64,000 bases of DNA from Wurfbainia villosa (GCA_025175895.1 CM046004.1:20385011-20449010); one strand, 5' to 3'; numbered from the stretch's first letter, positions 1-10,597 are shown. Translations and numbers: made by a program. Notes: generated from the sequence alone by a model not told the origin.

Positions 1-17
1 GATGGGTTTATGCCCAG

Positions 18-236
18 CAGTCGACTGCCATGGAATGGCAGTCGACTGCCAGAGGATGTCACGGGCATAGAACCGCTCGTAGCCGACTGGGCAGTCGACT
101 ACGGAGGCAGCAGTCGACTGGTGAGGTCCATCAGTCGACTGCCAAGTGTTCCGTTGGACTACAACGGTCGGGATCCGACATGTTCGGAGGCCGTTGTAGT
201 GGTGGCAGTCGACTGCCAAAGGGCAGCAGTCGACTG
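18..236 (+). promoter_or_regulatory. CAGTCGACTG palindrome array in U3 of element A
   Basis: Perfect 10-base palindromes at 18-27, 39-48, 111-120, 132-141, 206-215 and 227-236, plus a 9/10 copy at 92-101. They end about 30 bases before the TATA box. The same motif occupies the same place in several other LTR families of this window, so an enhancer or factor-binding role is inferred. No factor can be named. Confidence 0.7.
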
Positions 237-268
237 GTGGCGGCCAATGGGAAGAAATCAGCCCTCTC

Positions 269-276
269 TATAAAAA
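269..276 (+). promoter_or_regulatory. TATA box, element A 5' LTR
   Basis: TATAAAAA inside a CCCTCTC/GAGAGGG inverted repeat, downstream of the palindrome array. This is the expected U3/R promoter position for an LTR. The copy in the right LTR is at 4506-4512. Confidence 0.75.
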
Positions 277-636
277 GAGAGGGTGTGAGCCTTTGAGAGG
301 CTAATGCTTATGCTCTAAGTGATCTTCCTAGTGCCCCACAAGCTCTAAACTCTTCTTACTTGTTTTTACTCCATTCTTATTGTAAGAAGAGTGATCTTGA
401 TTGTAAAGGTTACCTCCACCTAGCTTGGTGCAAAGGAGAGACCAATAGTGATTGGCTTTGGAGGAGTGATTCACCTCGGACGAATCGGGATCGTGGATTA
501 GCGGCGTAGCCGTGAACCACGTTACATTCTTTGTTAGCACTTGTTTTCTCGTATTTCTATTTGCTTGTCTTTATTAGTCTTCCGCTTGCGATAATTAGTT
601 TTGTAGACGAGCAAATACCGACATCCAACCGAAAAG

Positions 637-658
637 GGCTATTCACCCCCCTCTAGCC
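637..658 (+). promoter_or_regulatory. Conserved U5 hairpin with C-rich loop, element A
   Basis: Stem GGCTA (637-641) pairs with TAGCC (654-658) around a loop containing CACCCCCC. The equivalent in the right LTR is 4874-4895. Families C, B, D1, D2 and F carry the same loop with compensated stems, which suggests selection on an RNA or DNA hairpin near the LTR terminus. Confidence 0.55.
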
Positions 659-679
659 GGCCGTTCGATTCCCTACAAG

Positions 680-692
680 TGGTATCAGAGCC
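680..692 (+). other. Primer-binding site (tRNA-Met), element A
   Basis: TGGTATCAGAGCC lies two bases after the LTR end. It matches the complement of the 3' end of plant initiator tRNA-Met, the usual primer for Copia and many Gypsy elements. It fixes the LTR boundary and the plus orientation. Confidence 0.92.
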
Positions 693-739
693 AGGGAAAG
701 CTTGTCGAGGACTAACCGCCACAACAAGCAACATTCAAA

Positions 740-2491
740 ATGGTCAGCTCCAACATCCACCCACCGAAGTTCGACGGCGAATTCTCTTGGTGGAAAAAGA
801 GAATGGAGGTATTTTTCGAAATGGATTTTGATATTATGATTACAATGGAATCCGGTTTCGTTTTGCCTAGGGATGAAGAAGGGAAGCCAATAGAGAAATC
901 TAGGTGGACCAAAAAGCAAAGGGAAGAGCACCTTGCAAACTCAAAAGCCAAGCATCATCTTTTCAATGTGCTCCCCCAACAAGAGATCAACCGAATTGGA
1001 GAATGCCTAAGTGCCAAGGAGATGTGGGAGAAGCTAATTGAGCTTCATGAAGGCACATCCGAGGCGAAGCTAGCAAGGAGAGACCTTTTCCACTCCCAAC
1101 TCAACAACATTAAACTAGAAAAGGGAGAAAAGGTAATTTCCTTACATTCTCGTTTCAAGGAAATTATAATCGGTTTGTCAAGTGTAGGTGAGAAGCTATC
1201 AAACCGGGATATGGTTATGAAGGCTATAGATGCCTTTCCGTGATCCTCAAAATGGAGCTCTATGGTGGACTCATTTTATATCTCCAAGAACTTAGAAGTA
1301 AGCACCTTGGAGGAATTCTTCTCAACAATGGAGCTCCACGAAACAAGGCTTGAAGGAATACAAGAAGAGCCTAGAATCCAACCTTCAAGGGGAGTAGCAT
1401 TGATGGCAAATAAGGGGAAGAAGAAGATGGAGATCCCCTCCTCCGATGATGAAGCATCCTCTTCCTCCTCCATGGATAGCATGGAAGAAGCTTATATGGT
1501 AAGGAGGGTAAGACGTGCTTTAAAAGGTTTTAGATTTAATAAATCTAATGATAGGAATAGAAGACAAAGGGGGAAAATCATTTGCTACAATTGCCAAGGA
1601 GAGGGACACATAAGGGATAATTGTCCCCTCCTAAACAAGAGCAAGGAAGAAAAGAAAAAGAATGAAGAAAAGAAAAAGAATGAAGAAAAGAAGAAGAAAA
1701 AGGGGAGCAAGAAGAAAAAGGAAGAGGAGAAGAAAGCAAAGGAAAAGGGAAAGGCCAAGGCATTCAAAGCAAAGACTTGGGATGACCCTTCCTCCTCATC
1801 TTCATCATCATCTGAGGAAGAAAATGCATTTGTCACCAACCTAGCATTGATGGCATTTGACGACTTGGATTGCTCCTCCTCCTCAAATGAAGAATCAAGC
1901 ACAAGTGGGGAGAGCTCAAGTGAAGGGGGAGCCTCCTCTACCTCCTCATCCGAAGAAGAAGAGGACATGGAAACAATGGTAACCAATCTTTCATCTAGTA
2001 AAATAGTTTCTATGATTTCTAGCTTAACTAGGGATTTATTTAGAGCTAAGAAGAAGAACAAAAGCATGCTAGATCAAATTAAGGACTTAGAAAATAAACT
2101 AGAAAAAGCATGCTTAAATGATGATAATATTTCTTCTAGCTTAAATGATGCATGCTCACATGATAACTATATGCCTTTGGATGTTAGTGATGCATGTATA
2201 GAAGAAAATAGGGCTTTAAGGGAAAAGGTAGACTATTTGACAAAAGCCCTAGAAAAGTTTACAATTGGCTCAAACACCTTGAACATGATCATAGGGAGCC
2301 AAAGAGCTAGCTTCAATAAGAAAGGCCTAGGATACAAAGAAAAGAAAAATGAAAAGGCCTATAAATGCCTAATTGCTAGGGGACAAGATAAGAAGAAAGT
2401 AATTGCTAGGAAATAGATTCCTAAGGAATTTCTAGTGAACCCCATAGGCAAGAATTTGTATTGGGTTCCAAAATCCATCCTTAAGGGTTAG
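740..2491 (+). pseudogene. gag polyprotein, element A (two nonsense codons)
   Basis: Copia-type gag (UBN2-like capsid region). The ATG at 740 starts a frame that runs to TAG at 2489-2491, but it is interrupted by TGA at 1241-1243 and TAG at 2414-2416. Element C has Arg and Trp at those positions, so both are point nonsense mutations. The N-terminal part has the SWWKKRMEVFFE segment. A CX2CX4HX4C zinc knuckle (CYNC...H...C) is at 1583-1624. It is followed by a Lys/Glu-rich stretch, Ser/Glu-rich acidic blocks and a coiled-coil-like segment (about 1990-2290). No protease, integrase or reverse transcriptase follows, so the element would depend on enzymes supplied in trans. Calling it gag is secure; the Copia assignment rests on resemblance to SIRE-type gag. 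Confidence 0.88.
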
Positions 2492-3765
2492 AAAAACACT
2501 AGGGTAGTCAACCATATGCAATTGACCTATATCATATTTTGGTTGACTTAGGATGGCGGGACAACATTTTTAAATAGTGTTAGGTGATGATAACGTGCCT
2601 ATAAATAGATAATAATGCTTAAATCATGATAATCAATGTAATTGCTATGTATATGTGCAATCATGATTTATGATTTTGAAATTTGGCACATCATCATGAG
2701 AAATAGGGTTTAAATCATGCCTTAGATGATATCTTGCTTATTATCATCATATAATATCTAATGCATGATTATTAATTGATGAATACATTAGGTTCATGAT
2801 CATAATGTAGAGTCAATTGATATATGCCTTTATGATCATGAGGATTGTTAGATTGATACTTAACCCTGATAGAATTGTATGAATATAATGGTTAAGTATA
2901 TACAAATACCCCCTAGGATGCATCTCACACTCACCATAGGCTACTTTGATTGAAAACTTAGCATGGGTGAGATGTTAGGATGATACAAATGTCCACTAAT
3001 GCCTATGACATTTAGATGGTCATTTAAAGTATCAAAATAGCAATAATAGACCAATCATGGGGAAGGCTTATGTTTAATTCATAGACATATTTCCCAAAGA
3101 TCATGGTTGGATATGTCATATGTTTTCAAAACAATTTCTTACTTTAAAATCTATGTATTCATGTTTTGAAACAATTGGATGCAAAACTAGGTGTTAAAAT
3201 TGATACTAGAATGATCAAAAACCTAGTGGTTTTTAAAACTTTTGAATTTTTGTCAAATCTCTGGAAATATAATGCCTTTTCATGAAAAACTAATTTTCAC
3301 TGATAAAGAATCTTACAAGAAATATGTTCCCCAAATTTCATGATTTTTTGAATTTTCTAGAATTTTTAATGCATTTCTGAAATTTGCCCAGAAAATCAGA
3401 ATTTCGAAAACCATTGTGCCAGTCGACTGCCATACTGATAGCAGTCGACTGCTCACCTGAAAAATAGTCTAATATTTTCTGATTTTAGATTTTAAACATG
3501 TTTTTGGTATTTTCCTTCTATTAAACATGATGTCGTGGGTTTATAACTTAGTATTAATCTTTTTGATGGTGTCAAAGGGGGAGAAATAATTGTGTTTAAG
3601 TAAATTATGATAGGGGGAGAATTTGTAGAGAGAGTTTCATGGATTAAGGGGGAGTTGCATATTGTTATATCATGTTTATGTTTACATGCTTTCTTACCTT
3701 AGAAATTTATATCAAATGTTCTTACCTAACTTAAACGGATTGCCACACATCAAAAAGGGGGAGAT
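2492..3765 (+). other. Element A 3' non-coding region with repeated PPT-like motifs
   Basis: AT-rich, with no long frame. It is collinear with 23222-24376 of element C in reverse. It contains two CAGTCGACTG palindromes (3420-3429 and 3442-3451) and four purine tracts of the AGGGGGAG type (3574-3585, 3611-3620, 3646-3654, 3752-3765). The last tract abuts the 3' LTR and is the functional polypurine-tract candidate. Confidence 0.75.
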
Positions 3766-4914
3766 TGTTAGGGCAATCTCTTGCCATGATAAAGTTTTGA
3801 TGTGTGTGGCAAAGGGTTTAAGTTAGGTTGGTATTGTTATTTGATATGTGCATTGGAGTCTTGCAGGACTTAGTAATTTGCACATGGAGCCGTGGCGGGT
3901 TCACCCTCACAACCTCGGTCTTTGAGTCGATGAAGGATGACTTTGCGGAAGCCGTGCGCTTGGAGCATCCGAGGGACCGCCGGACGAGATGACTTGAAGT
4001 GAAGCCAAGGAAGCAGACTTCGGAGGAAAGAGATGCGAAGGAGCATTGCAGAGCCGTGCGCCTGATGCTGCCGAGGGACGTGGCCGCGAATGAAGAGAGC
4101 TTCGGCGAGGGACTTCGAGTGAGATGAGAGAATGAGTGAAATGTAAGTAGCTCATTAGGTGAACTTGGCCGAATGGCTGAGTGTCGGAGACTTGACCGCA
4201 AGGGTTAAGGTTTACCCGACCGTCGGAAGCTCAAACTTATGTTAAGTTTGAGTTTCACAGATCGGGCCGATCCATGTAATGGCAATGATCGCCTGAGCCG
4301 AGTGTGTTCGATCGTATCCGATCGATGGGTTTATGCCCAGCGTGATCGCCATGGAATGGCAACATCGCTAGAGGATGTCACGGCATTAACCACTCGTAGC
4401 CGATCGGCGTCGACTACGGAGGCGGCGTGAGGCCCCATCACCGATCGCTAAGTGTTCCGGACTACAACGGTCGGGATCCGACGTGTTCGGAGGCGTAGCC
4501 CTCTTTATAAAAAGAGAGGGTGTGAGCCTTTGAGAGGCTAATGCTTATGCTCTAAGTGATCTTCTTAGTGCCCCACAAGCTCTAAACTCTTCTTGCTTGT
4601 TTTTACTCCATTCTTATTGTAAGAAGAGTGATCTTGATTGTAAAGGTTACCTCCACCTAGCTTGGTGCAAAGGAGAGACCAATAGTGATTGGCTTTGGAG
4701 GAGTGATTCACCTCGGACGAATCGGGATCGTGGATTAGCGGCGTAGCCGTGAACCACGTTACATTCTTTGTTAGCACTTGTTTTCTCGTATTTCTATTTG
4801 CTTGTCTTTATTAGTCTTCCGCTTGCGCTAATTAGTTTTGTAGATGAGCAAATACCGACATCCAACCGAAAAGGGCTATTCACCCCCCTCTAGCCGGCCG
4901 TTCGATTCCCTACA
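3766..4914 (+). repeat. Element A, 3' LTR
   Basis: Begins TGTTAGGGCAATC directly after the polypurine tract and ends CCCTACA at 4914. It pairs with 1-677. The promoter-proximal part (about 4250-4500) is strikingly unlike the 5' LTR: the CAGTCGACTG copies are replaced by GATCG-like sequence and about 70 bases are missing before the TATA box (4506). The rest is almost identical. Because the element's left end is off the window, the target-site duplication cannot be checked. Confidence 0.92.
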
Positions 4915-5700
4915 GGATGAATCTTCTGCAGACGACGAACAATAGTAGCAACACTTGGATGTAGTAGATGATATATTCGGAGCTGGTCGTGCATTTCTTT
5001 TATAAACCTTTTCCAGTTGATTGGAATGCTCTCCAGTCGACTCACATCAGCCCGTCGATATGGTACTTCAGCATTTCCAGTCGACTGGACCTATCCCAGT
5101 CAACTCCAGCTCACCCGGCTTCGCATTGAAAAGTTTACCTTTCCAATCAACTGGACCTCCCAAGTTGACTGAAACTCTTTCCATCTATGCTGCCAAATCT
5201 TCGATCGACCACTAGCTAATCCTGCCAACTATGTATCCAGTCGACTGGAATCTTTTCAGTGGACTTATACTTGCACAACTAGATTAGCAAAAGAAAACAA
5301 TATAATATCCAAATAGAAGTAGTAATACTACTCGATCTCAACTTCTAAGTCCCATGCGGACTATCCATCGGATCAACGCCTAACTTTGTCCCCTCATAGA
5401 GGACTCGACATCACCTCTCCACTTGAGGCTTTCCTGTCGACTACCTTGCCAGACTTACCATTCTTGACATCTGATTTGACCCACCAGGGCTTCCACTAGC
5501 TATCTGGTCTACCTGACCTAGCTGGACTTTTTGGCGATTGTCTGGTCTCCTGACTCAACCAGTCTTCATGCCAAATATTTGGTCCACTTGACCCATCTGG
5601 ACTTCATGCCTAGTGTCCGGTCCTCCTAATATGTCAAGACTTCTGCCTAGTATCTGGTCAACTTGATCTACTAGGACTTCCTATTAAGTCAGCACACTTA
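4915..5700 (-). repeat. Fragment of a minus-strand LTR U3 plus degenerate 45-base repeats
   Basis: No gene. Read on the minus strand, a TATAAAAG-type box (plus-strand CTTTTATAAA near 4998) lies downstream of CAGTCGACTG-like motifs at 5021-5250, the same arrangement as in the recognised LTRs. The stretch 5460-5690 holds degenerate copies of a roughly 45-base unit that is the reverse complement of the repeat inside TRIM1 and TRIM2 (13360-13540, 14770-14930). Ends are not defined. Confidence 0.45.
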
Positions 5701-5704
5701 ACAC

Positions 5705-7132
5705 TCATATCATAACATAAGTAAGTCCTAACTTTAACTTTGGTTCATACATCAAAACTAAGGAGTGGTGCTCTCTGTACCAACAACTGGTTAGAGGTAA
5801 GGGCTGATGTTGTTTTCTAGTGGGAAATAAAGAGGCTAGTGAAATGTCATCAGTAAAGGAGGAGGGAGAAAGAGATGAAGAAAGTTCAATGGGATCATTG
5901 GAGGGATCGGGAGGTGGACTATGCGTAAGTGTATTAGAGGGAGCCAATGGTTCTTGGGGAGATGAAGAGGAGGGCTCTAAAGTATCAAAAGGGGGAAAAG
6001 GATTTTGAAGTGGTTATGGGGGAGGAGGAATAAGATCATTGGCAATTAGAGTGAGGGTTGGTTGGTCGGGCTCGACAATGGTTATAATGGGGACCTGGGG
6101 AAGTTCAGAAGGAACCTGTGACATACAAGTATAAATCACTCTTTGTGAAATTGAATCAAGGTAATTAATATAAGGAATAGTGAATGAGTAAGGGTTAATT
6201 ACTGATGAAGAAGGCTCGGGGATGGAAGTGAATGTAGAGGCTGCTTGAGCTCTCTTTCTCTTCTTTTATTAGGTTTTTTTCTAGAGTCCTTGCAATGGCA
6301 ACATGCATCATATCCTTTGGTAAATGAAGTATCAGTATACATTAAAGGCAAATTCAATAAGTATGCAAGATAAGATATCAATATGCATTTAGAGGTAAAT
6401 TTAGTAAATGTGCAGTTAAGTAAAACTTACCTATAGGATGAGCTTCTTTTGATTGGATGGGGGAAAATCTGTAGTAGGACAAAATTGGTTCTTGAAGGAT
6501 TTCTTTGATACTAAAGTATTTGTTTCTATGTAGGGTTTCAATGTAGGGGAAGTTGATGGATGATTTGACACTTTTGAGGTCAGGGAGATGGCGAAGAGTA
6601 GTTTTCCAAGAATAGGAGAATTGAAGGATAGGATCTAGAGGAACATAGAGGTACAATTCTTTCTAGCCCTTGTGAGAGGTGGGAATGTCAGTTAAGAATT
6701 GATGATCTTGGCCTGCCATAAAGTAGAACACACATGTATCAACCATCTTAAGTTGGTAAAGGCAGTGGAAAATGTAGGGATTTTGGGGGATGTTAAGGTG
6801 CTAGAATATAATTAGGGTTCTGATCAAAATTTGAATGGATTTAGGGGTTAGTTGATTGATGGGGAGGTCGTAATAGGTTAGGGTGTGAAAGAGGGGTTTG
6901 GGAATAAGAAGGCGAAGATCTCCTTCTAGTTGGCCTGTGAAGAAGGTACTAGTACCGGTCAGGGGTTGATGGGGGGAAGGGAGGATGGCGGTGAAGCCCT
7001 CTAGAATGTATTTGGGCTCATGAAGGAAGAAAGGGTGATTGAGAGTTAGTCGTCTAGGGGTCGTTTTGTACCAGGGTGTTAGAGGGCGAAGAAGTCATGA
7101 AGGGAGACTTGTTGCAGAGGGGTTGAAGGCAT
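5705..7132 (-). pseudogene. Decayed antisense ORF of a probable Tat-like Gypsy element
   Basis: On the minus strand an ATG at 7132 starts a frame that, after a frameshift near 7070, reads through a globular domain (about 7060-6400) with scattered stops, then a Pro/Ser-rich tail to about 5705. The domain resembles the plant 'putative gypsy-type transposon' family found in accessory antisense ORFs of Tat-lineage elements. Its hallmarks here are a GF...LP..P...G stretch, an IP..LF...LTYYDLPINQLTP stretch and a KGWKELYLYVP-like stretch in which the W is now a stop. Known Tat elements carry such an ORF between pol and the 3' LTR, which fits the plus-oriented LTR that follows. Family assignment is from recollection of motifs, so moderate. 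Confidence 0.45.
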
Positions 7133-7620
7133 CGGGGAAGAAGGAAGCTAGGGTTTTCCAAAAAAAGTGAAGAGGAGTTAATGGTTAAGGGTACAAGTGT
7201 AGCAGTACCCTTTAAATGAGAAGGGAAAAGTAAAGTTAAGGGAGAATGGTTGGTGTTTTTCTCAATTTTTTCTATGGCAGGGTTAAAAATATTTTTTCTA
7301 AGGCATTTTATGCCTAATACAGAGCTTGAGGATTAACCAATACTCTTTTGCAGGGGTCAAGGGTTTTTTCTAAGGCATATTATGCCTAATACAGAGCCTA
7401 AGGGCTAACTAATATATTTTTGTAGGGGTTATTAATATTTCTAATGTTTTTGACACTTAAATCAAATTCTTTTTGCTGGTAATCAAAGGCATTTTTTCTA
7501 AGGGTTTTTATGTGTAATCAGAATTTCTTCTTGAATACATCAATGATATTTTTTTCTAAGATTTTTCAAGCCTGATATAATGTTCTTACAGGATTAGTAG
7601 TATTCTTTCTGAGTGCTATA
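7133..7620 (+). repeat. 3' non-coding region with ~72-base tandem repeat
   Basis: A TTTTTTCTAAGGCAT...ATGCCTAATACAGAGC unit occurs at about 7293 and 7365 (period 72), with decayed copies near 7490 and 7550. There is no coding signal. It is the first of several unrelated tandem arrays between the antisense ORF and the LTR. Confidence 0.6.
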
Positions 7621-7935
7621 AAGTGCAAAACTAACTCAAGGGTCTTACACCTCCTATAACATCCTATGGGCTAGGTAGCTACATTCCCCCACGAGGACTA
7701 TAACATCACATATATGGCATATGCAAAACTTTCTCAAGGCTCTTATGCCTTCTATAACAACCTATGGGCTAGGTAGCTACATTCCCACACGGGGACTATA
7801 ACGCCACTTATATGGCATGACATATGTAAAATGTTCTTTAGGCTCTTATGCCTCCTATAACGGTCTATGGGGTAGGTAGCTACATTCCCCCATGGGGAAC
7901 TATAACATCACTTATAATGGGCAGGTAAATTGCTA
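7620..7935 (+). repeat. ~100-base tandem repeat, three copies
   Basis: The block containing GGGCTAGGTAGCTACATTCCC recurs at about 7668, 7766 and 7869, a spacing of 98 to 103 bases. Copies share the frame CTCCTATAAC...ATGGCAT. This is an array within the probable Tat-like 3' region. Confidence 0.7.
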
Positions 7936-8023
7936 ACATTCAAGGCCCAATGCCTCATATGACAATTTAAGGCCCTGCGCCTATTATGACAGCTTGTGGT
8001 TTATGGTATAATCTATATCAGTA

Positions 8024-8468
8024 AATACTTGTGAAACTTCACTCAACTTCTCTCTTCAGTTTCACTAAAGAGGGGGAACTTATGATAGGTGTGAGGGTTT
8101 TTAGTTAAGGCAGAAAAGTTTTTTGTATCAGTAGAAGCAATTTCAATAAATACTTGTGAAACTTCACTCGACTTTGCTCTTCAGTTTCACTAAAGAGGGG
8201 GAACATATGATTGGTGTGGGGTTTTCACCTAAGGCAGTGAAGTTTTTGTTATTTTTAGTTACGAAAGAGAAGTTTTTGTTGTCTCAACTAAGGAAGTGAA
8301 GTTTTTGGTGTTTGTAGGTAAGGTAGAGAAGTTTTCGTTGTTAAAGTAGAGTAGAGAAGTTTGGGTTTTGTTAGTAAGGGGAATTTAAGTATATACTTGT
8401 AAAACTTCACTTGACTTCACTCTTTAGTTTTACTAAAGAGATTGAACTTATGATGGGGTCAGGGTTTT
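8024..8468 (+). repeat. Triplicated PPT-LTR-start-like module
   Basis: The block ACTTGTGAAACTTCACT...AGTTTCACTAAAGAGGGGGAAC followed by TATGATNGG occurs at 8024-8097, 8148-8222 and, with a weaker purine tract, 8391-8468. Between them are short GGCAGNGAAGTTTTTG repeats. Each copy looks like a polypurine tract followed by an LTR start (TGATNGG), so the true 3' LTR boundary is ambiguous. Confidence 0.5.
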
Positions 8469-8519
8469 TTGATCAGCTAAAAGGTTTTTTCGAGTTGTTC
8501 ATATAGTTCCCAAGCAGTG

Positions 8520-9440
8520 TATGTGATGCCCGAACAAGGTAGGTGTGTGTATAGTAACTGTGTTTGCAGAGTAATTTGTCTGTGCTAGCAGAGTAGTTTA
8601 TGCTTTTCCTGAGCAGTTTATGTGTTTCTCGAGCTATATATATAATTCTCAAGCCTAGTAAGGGTGAGCAGTGTAGTGTTGTTCAAAGCTAAGCATGGTG
8701 TTGACATAGCAATTTATGCTTTTTCCGAGCAGTCTATGTGTTTCTAGAGCAGTATGTATAATTTCCAAGCCCAGTTGGGTGTGAGTAGTGCAATATTGCT
8801 TAGAGCTAAGTATAGTGTTGACAAAGAAGTTTATGCTTTTCCAGAATAGTTTATGTGTTTCCCGAGCAGTGTATGTATTTCTTGAGCCTAGTAAGGGTGA
8901 GTAGTGGAGTGTTTCTCAAATCTAAGTATAGTGTTGACAGAGCAGTTTATGCTTTTCCCAAGTAGTCTATGTGTTTCCCGAGCAGTATATATAAATCTCG
9001 AGCCCAGTAGGGGTAAGTAGTGCATTGTTGTTCAGAGCTAAGCATGGTTTTGATAGAGCAGTTTATGCTTTTTTCGAGCAGTCTATGTGTTTCCCGAAAA
9101 GTATGTATAATTCTCGAGCCCAATAGGGATGAGTAGTGCAGTATTACTCAGAGCTAAGTATAGTGTTGATAGAATAGTTTATGTGTTTCCCAAGTAGTGT
9201 ATGTATTTCCCGAGCTAAGTAGGGATGAGTAGTGCAGTGATGTTCAGAGTTAAGTATTAAATTAGCAAAGTAGTTTATGTAAATCCTGAGCAACATATGT
9301 ATTTCCCGGGCCTAGTAGAGTGATAGAGGCCAGTAATGCTCAGAGTTAAGTATGGTATTGGCGGATCAGTATATATAGTTCTTGAGTAGTTAGTTTATTT
9401 CCTGAGGCATTTGTGTATTCCCTGAGAAGTATGCTTGTTT
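8520..9440 (+). repeat. ~117-base tandem array, about seven units
   Basis: Units built on GAGCAGTTTATGCTTTTCCCGAG and CTCAGAGCTAAGTATAGTGTTGAC. The GTTGAC landmark falls near 8700, 8817, 8933, 9049 and 9165, a spacing of 116-117 bases. Later units are shorter and more diverged. The array is satellite-like but embedded in a retroelement. Confidence 0.85.
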
Positions 9441-9540
9441 CCTGAGCCATGTAGGGGTTTTAGGGATTCATTCTAAATATAGTGAAAGAAGGAAATATGG
9501 GTATTCTTGAGCATGAGAAGTGGCAGGGAGAGTTATGGAA

Positions 9541-10118
9541 TGAAAAATATAATTAATATAAGATATTTTGTTATTTGTCATTTGTTTTATTTAATTAATG
9601 CTTATTAGAGAAATAGGAGGCACGTAAGGGATTCAAAGGAGGTATTTTGAAAAGGAGAGGAAAAAGTGATTACATTTGACAGCTTGACAAGGGTATTAAA
9701 GTAAATTCACTTAAAGGAGAAGGCGGGATAAATCATCTATAAAAGGGGCAGAGAAGGAAGGAAGGGGGATGGTTGTTTCTTCGCTATTCGGTACCTTAAA
9801 GATCTTCTTCTAACTTTTTCTTCTACATCTTGTTTTTTACTTTCTTCATCCTACTATTTTTGACTTGAGCATCGGAGGGGCCGTGCCAGGAAGCCGACCC
9901 ACCTTTAACACTCTCTTGTGAAGTGACAGATTCATCTTTCATTTTAGGGATCTAAGGAAATCAGAGGAGTTTCTCAAGAAGGGAGGAAAGAGAACTATTT
10001 ATTGTTTCATTCTTAACATTCTCTTGTTACAGATCTAGCTGGGAGTTCCCGGATTGGAGGAGATCTGCAAGAAGGGGAAAGGAGATCATGGCAGGCTGAA
10101 GAAGTGAACACCAGCAAT
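9541..10118 (+). repeat. LTR promoter segment of probable Tat-like element, copy 1
   Basis: Contains TATAAAAG at 9738-9745 followed by GGGGCAGAG and a CGGAGGGGCCGTGCCAGGAAG block about 130 bases downstream, and ends GAACACCAGCA, a plausible LTR 3' terminus. The next 480 bases are a second diverged copy. No tRNA primer-binding site follows, consistent with a 3' LTR. Confidence 0.65.
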
Positions 10119-10597
10119 AATTGTTGTTAATATGAAGTATTTTGTCATTTGTTTGTCTATTTCATTTAATTAATAATTGACAGGAAGTTAAGGAGCATAG
10201 GAAGGGCTTGAAAAGAGATATTTTGAAAAGAAGCGAGAAAAGTGGTTACAGATTGGCAAGGGTATTGGAGTAAATTCGCTCCAAGAAGAGGTAGGATGAG
10301 TCATCTATAAAAGGGGCAGAGGTGGAAGGAAGTAGGGATGGTTTTTCTCTTCGCTATTCGGTACCTCAAAGATCTTCTTCTCACTTCTTCTTCAACATTC
10401 TACATTTTCATTTCTTCTCACTTTTTCCATTTATGACTTGGGTGTCGGAGGGGCCGCGCCAGGAAGCTGGCCCACCCTTAACATCTTCTTTTATAGTGAT
10501 AGATCTAGCTCTCAGCTCATGGATCTAAGGTGATTGGAGAGGATCCTCAAGATGGGAGAAGGATATGTAAGCAGGCCGAAGAAGAGGACGCCATCAG
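10119..10597 (+). repeat. LTR promoter segment, copy 2 (tandem duplicate)
   Basis: Repeats the preceding segment, with TATAAAAG at 10306-10313, 568 bases after the first TATA box, and ends GACGCCATCA. The short frame at 10322-10528 lies in this LTR and is not a gene. Confidence 0.65.

Larger units (their letters stand above)
1..677 (+). repeat. Element A, 5' LTR (left end outside window)
   Basis: Partial 5' LTR of a gag-only LTR retrotransposon. It matches 4322-4914, the right LTR of the same element, and ends in CCCTACA immediately before a tRNA-Met primer-binding site. Outside the palindrome array the two LTRs are nearly identical (a few substitutions by eye over the last 400 bases). By comparison with the right LTR, about 0.5 kb of this LTR lies off the left edge. 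The open frames at 10-296 are shadows created by the palindromic repeats, not genes. Confidence 0.93.

Noticed and set aside
18..236. CRISPR-like regularly spaced short repeat
   Set aside because: Spacing is irregular, the repeat is a 10-base palindrome and the context is an LTR promoter in a plant genome.
10..296. Overlapping 87- and 88-codon frames at the left edge
   Set aside because: They lie in the LTR of element A and arise from stop-free palindromic repeats; translation is repetitive (SRLP/QSTA) in both frames.
1585..2067. 160-codon minus-strand frame rich in Ser and Phe
   Set aside because: Antisense shadow of the Lys/Glu/Ser-rich gag region of element A.
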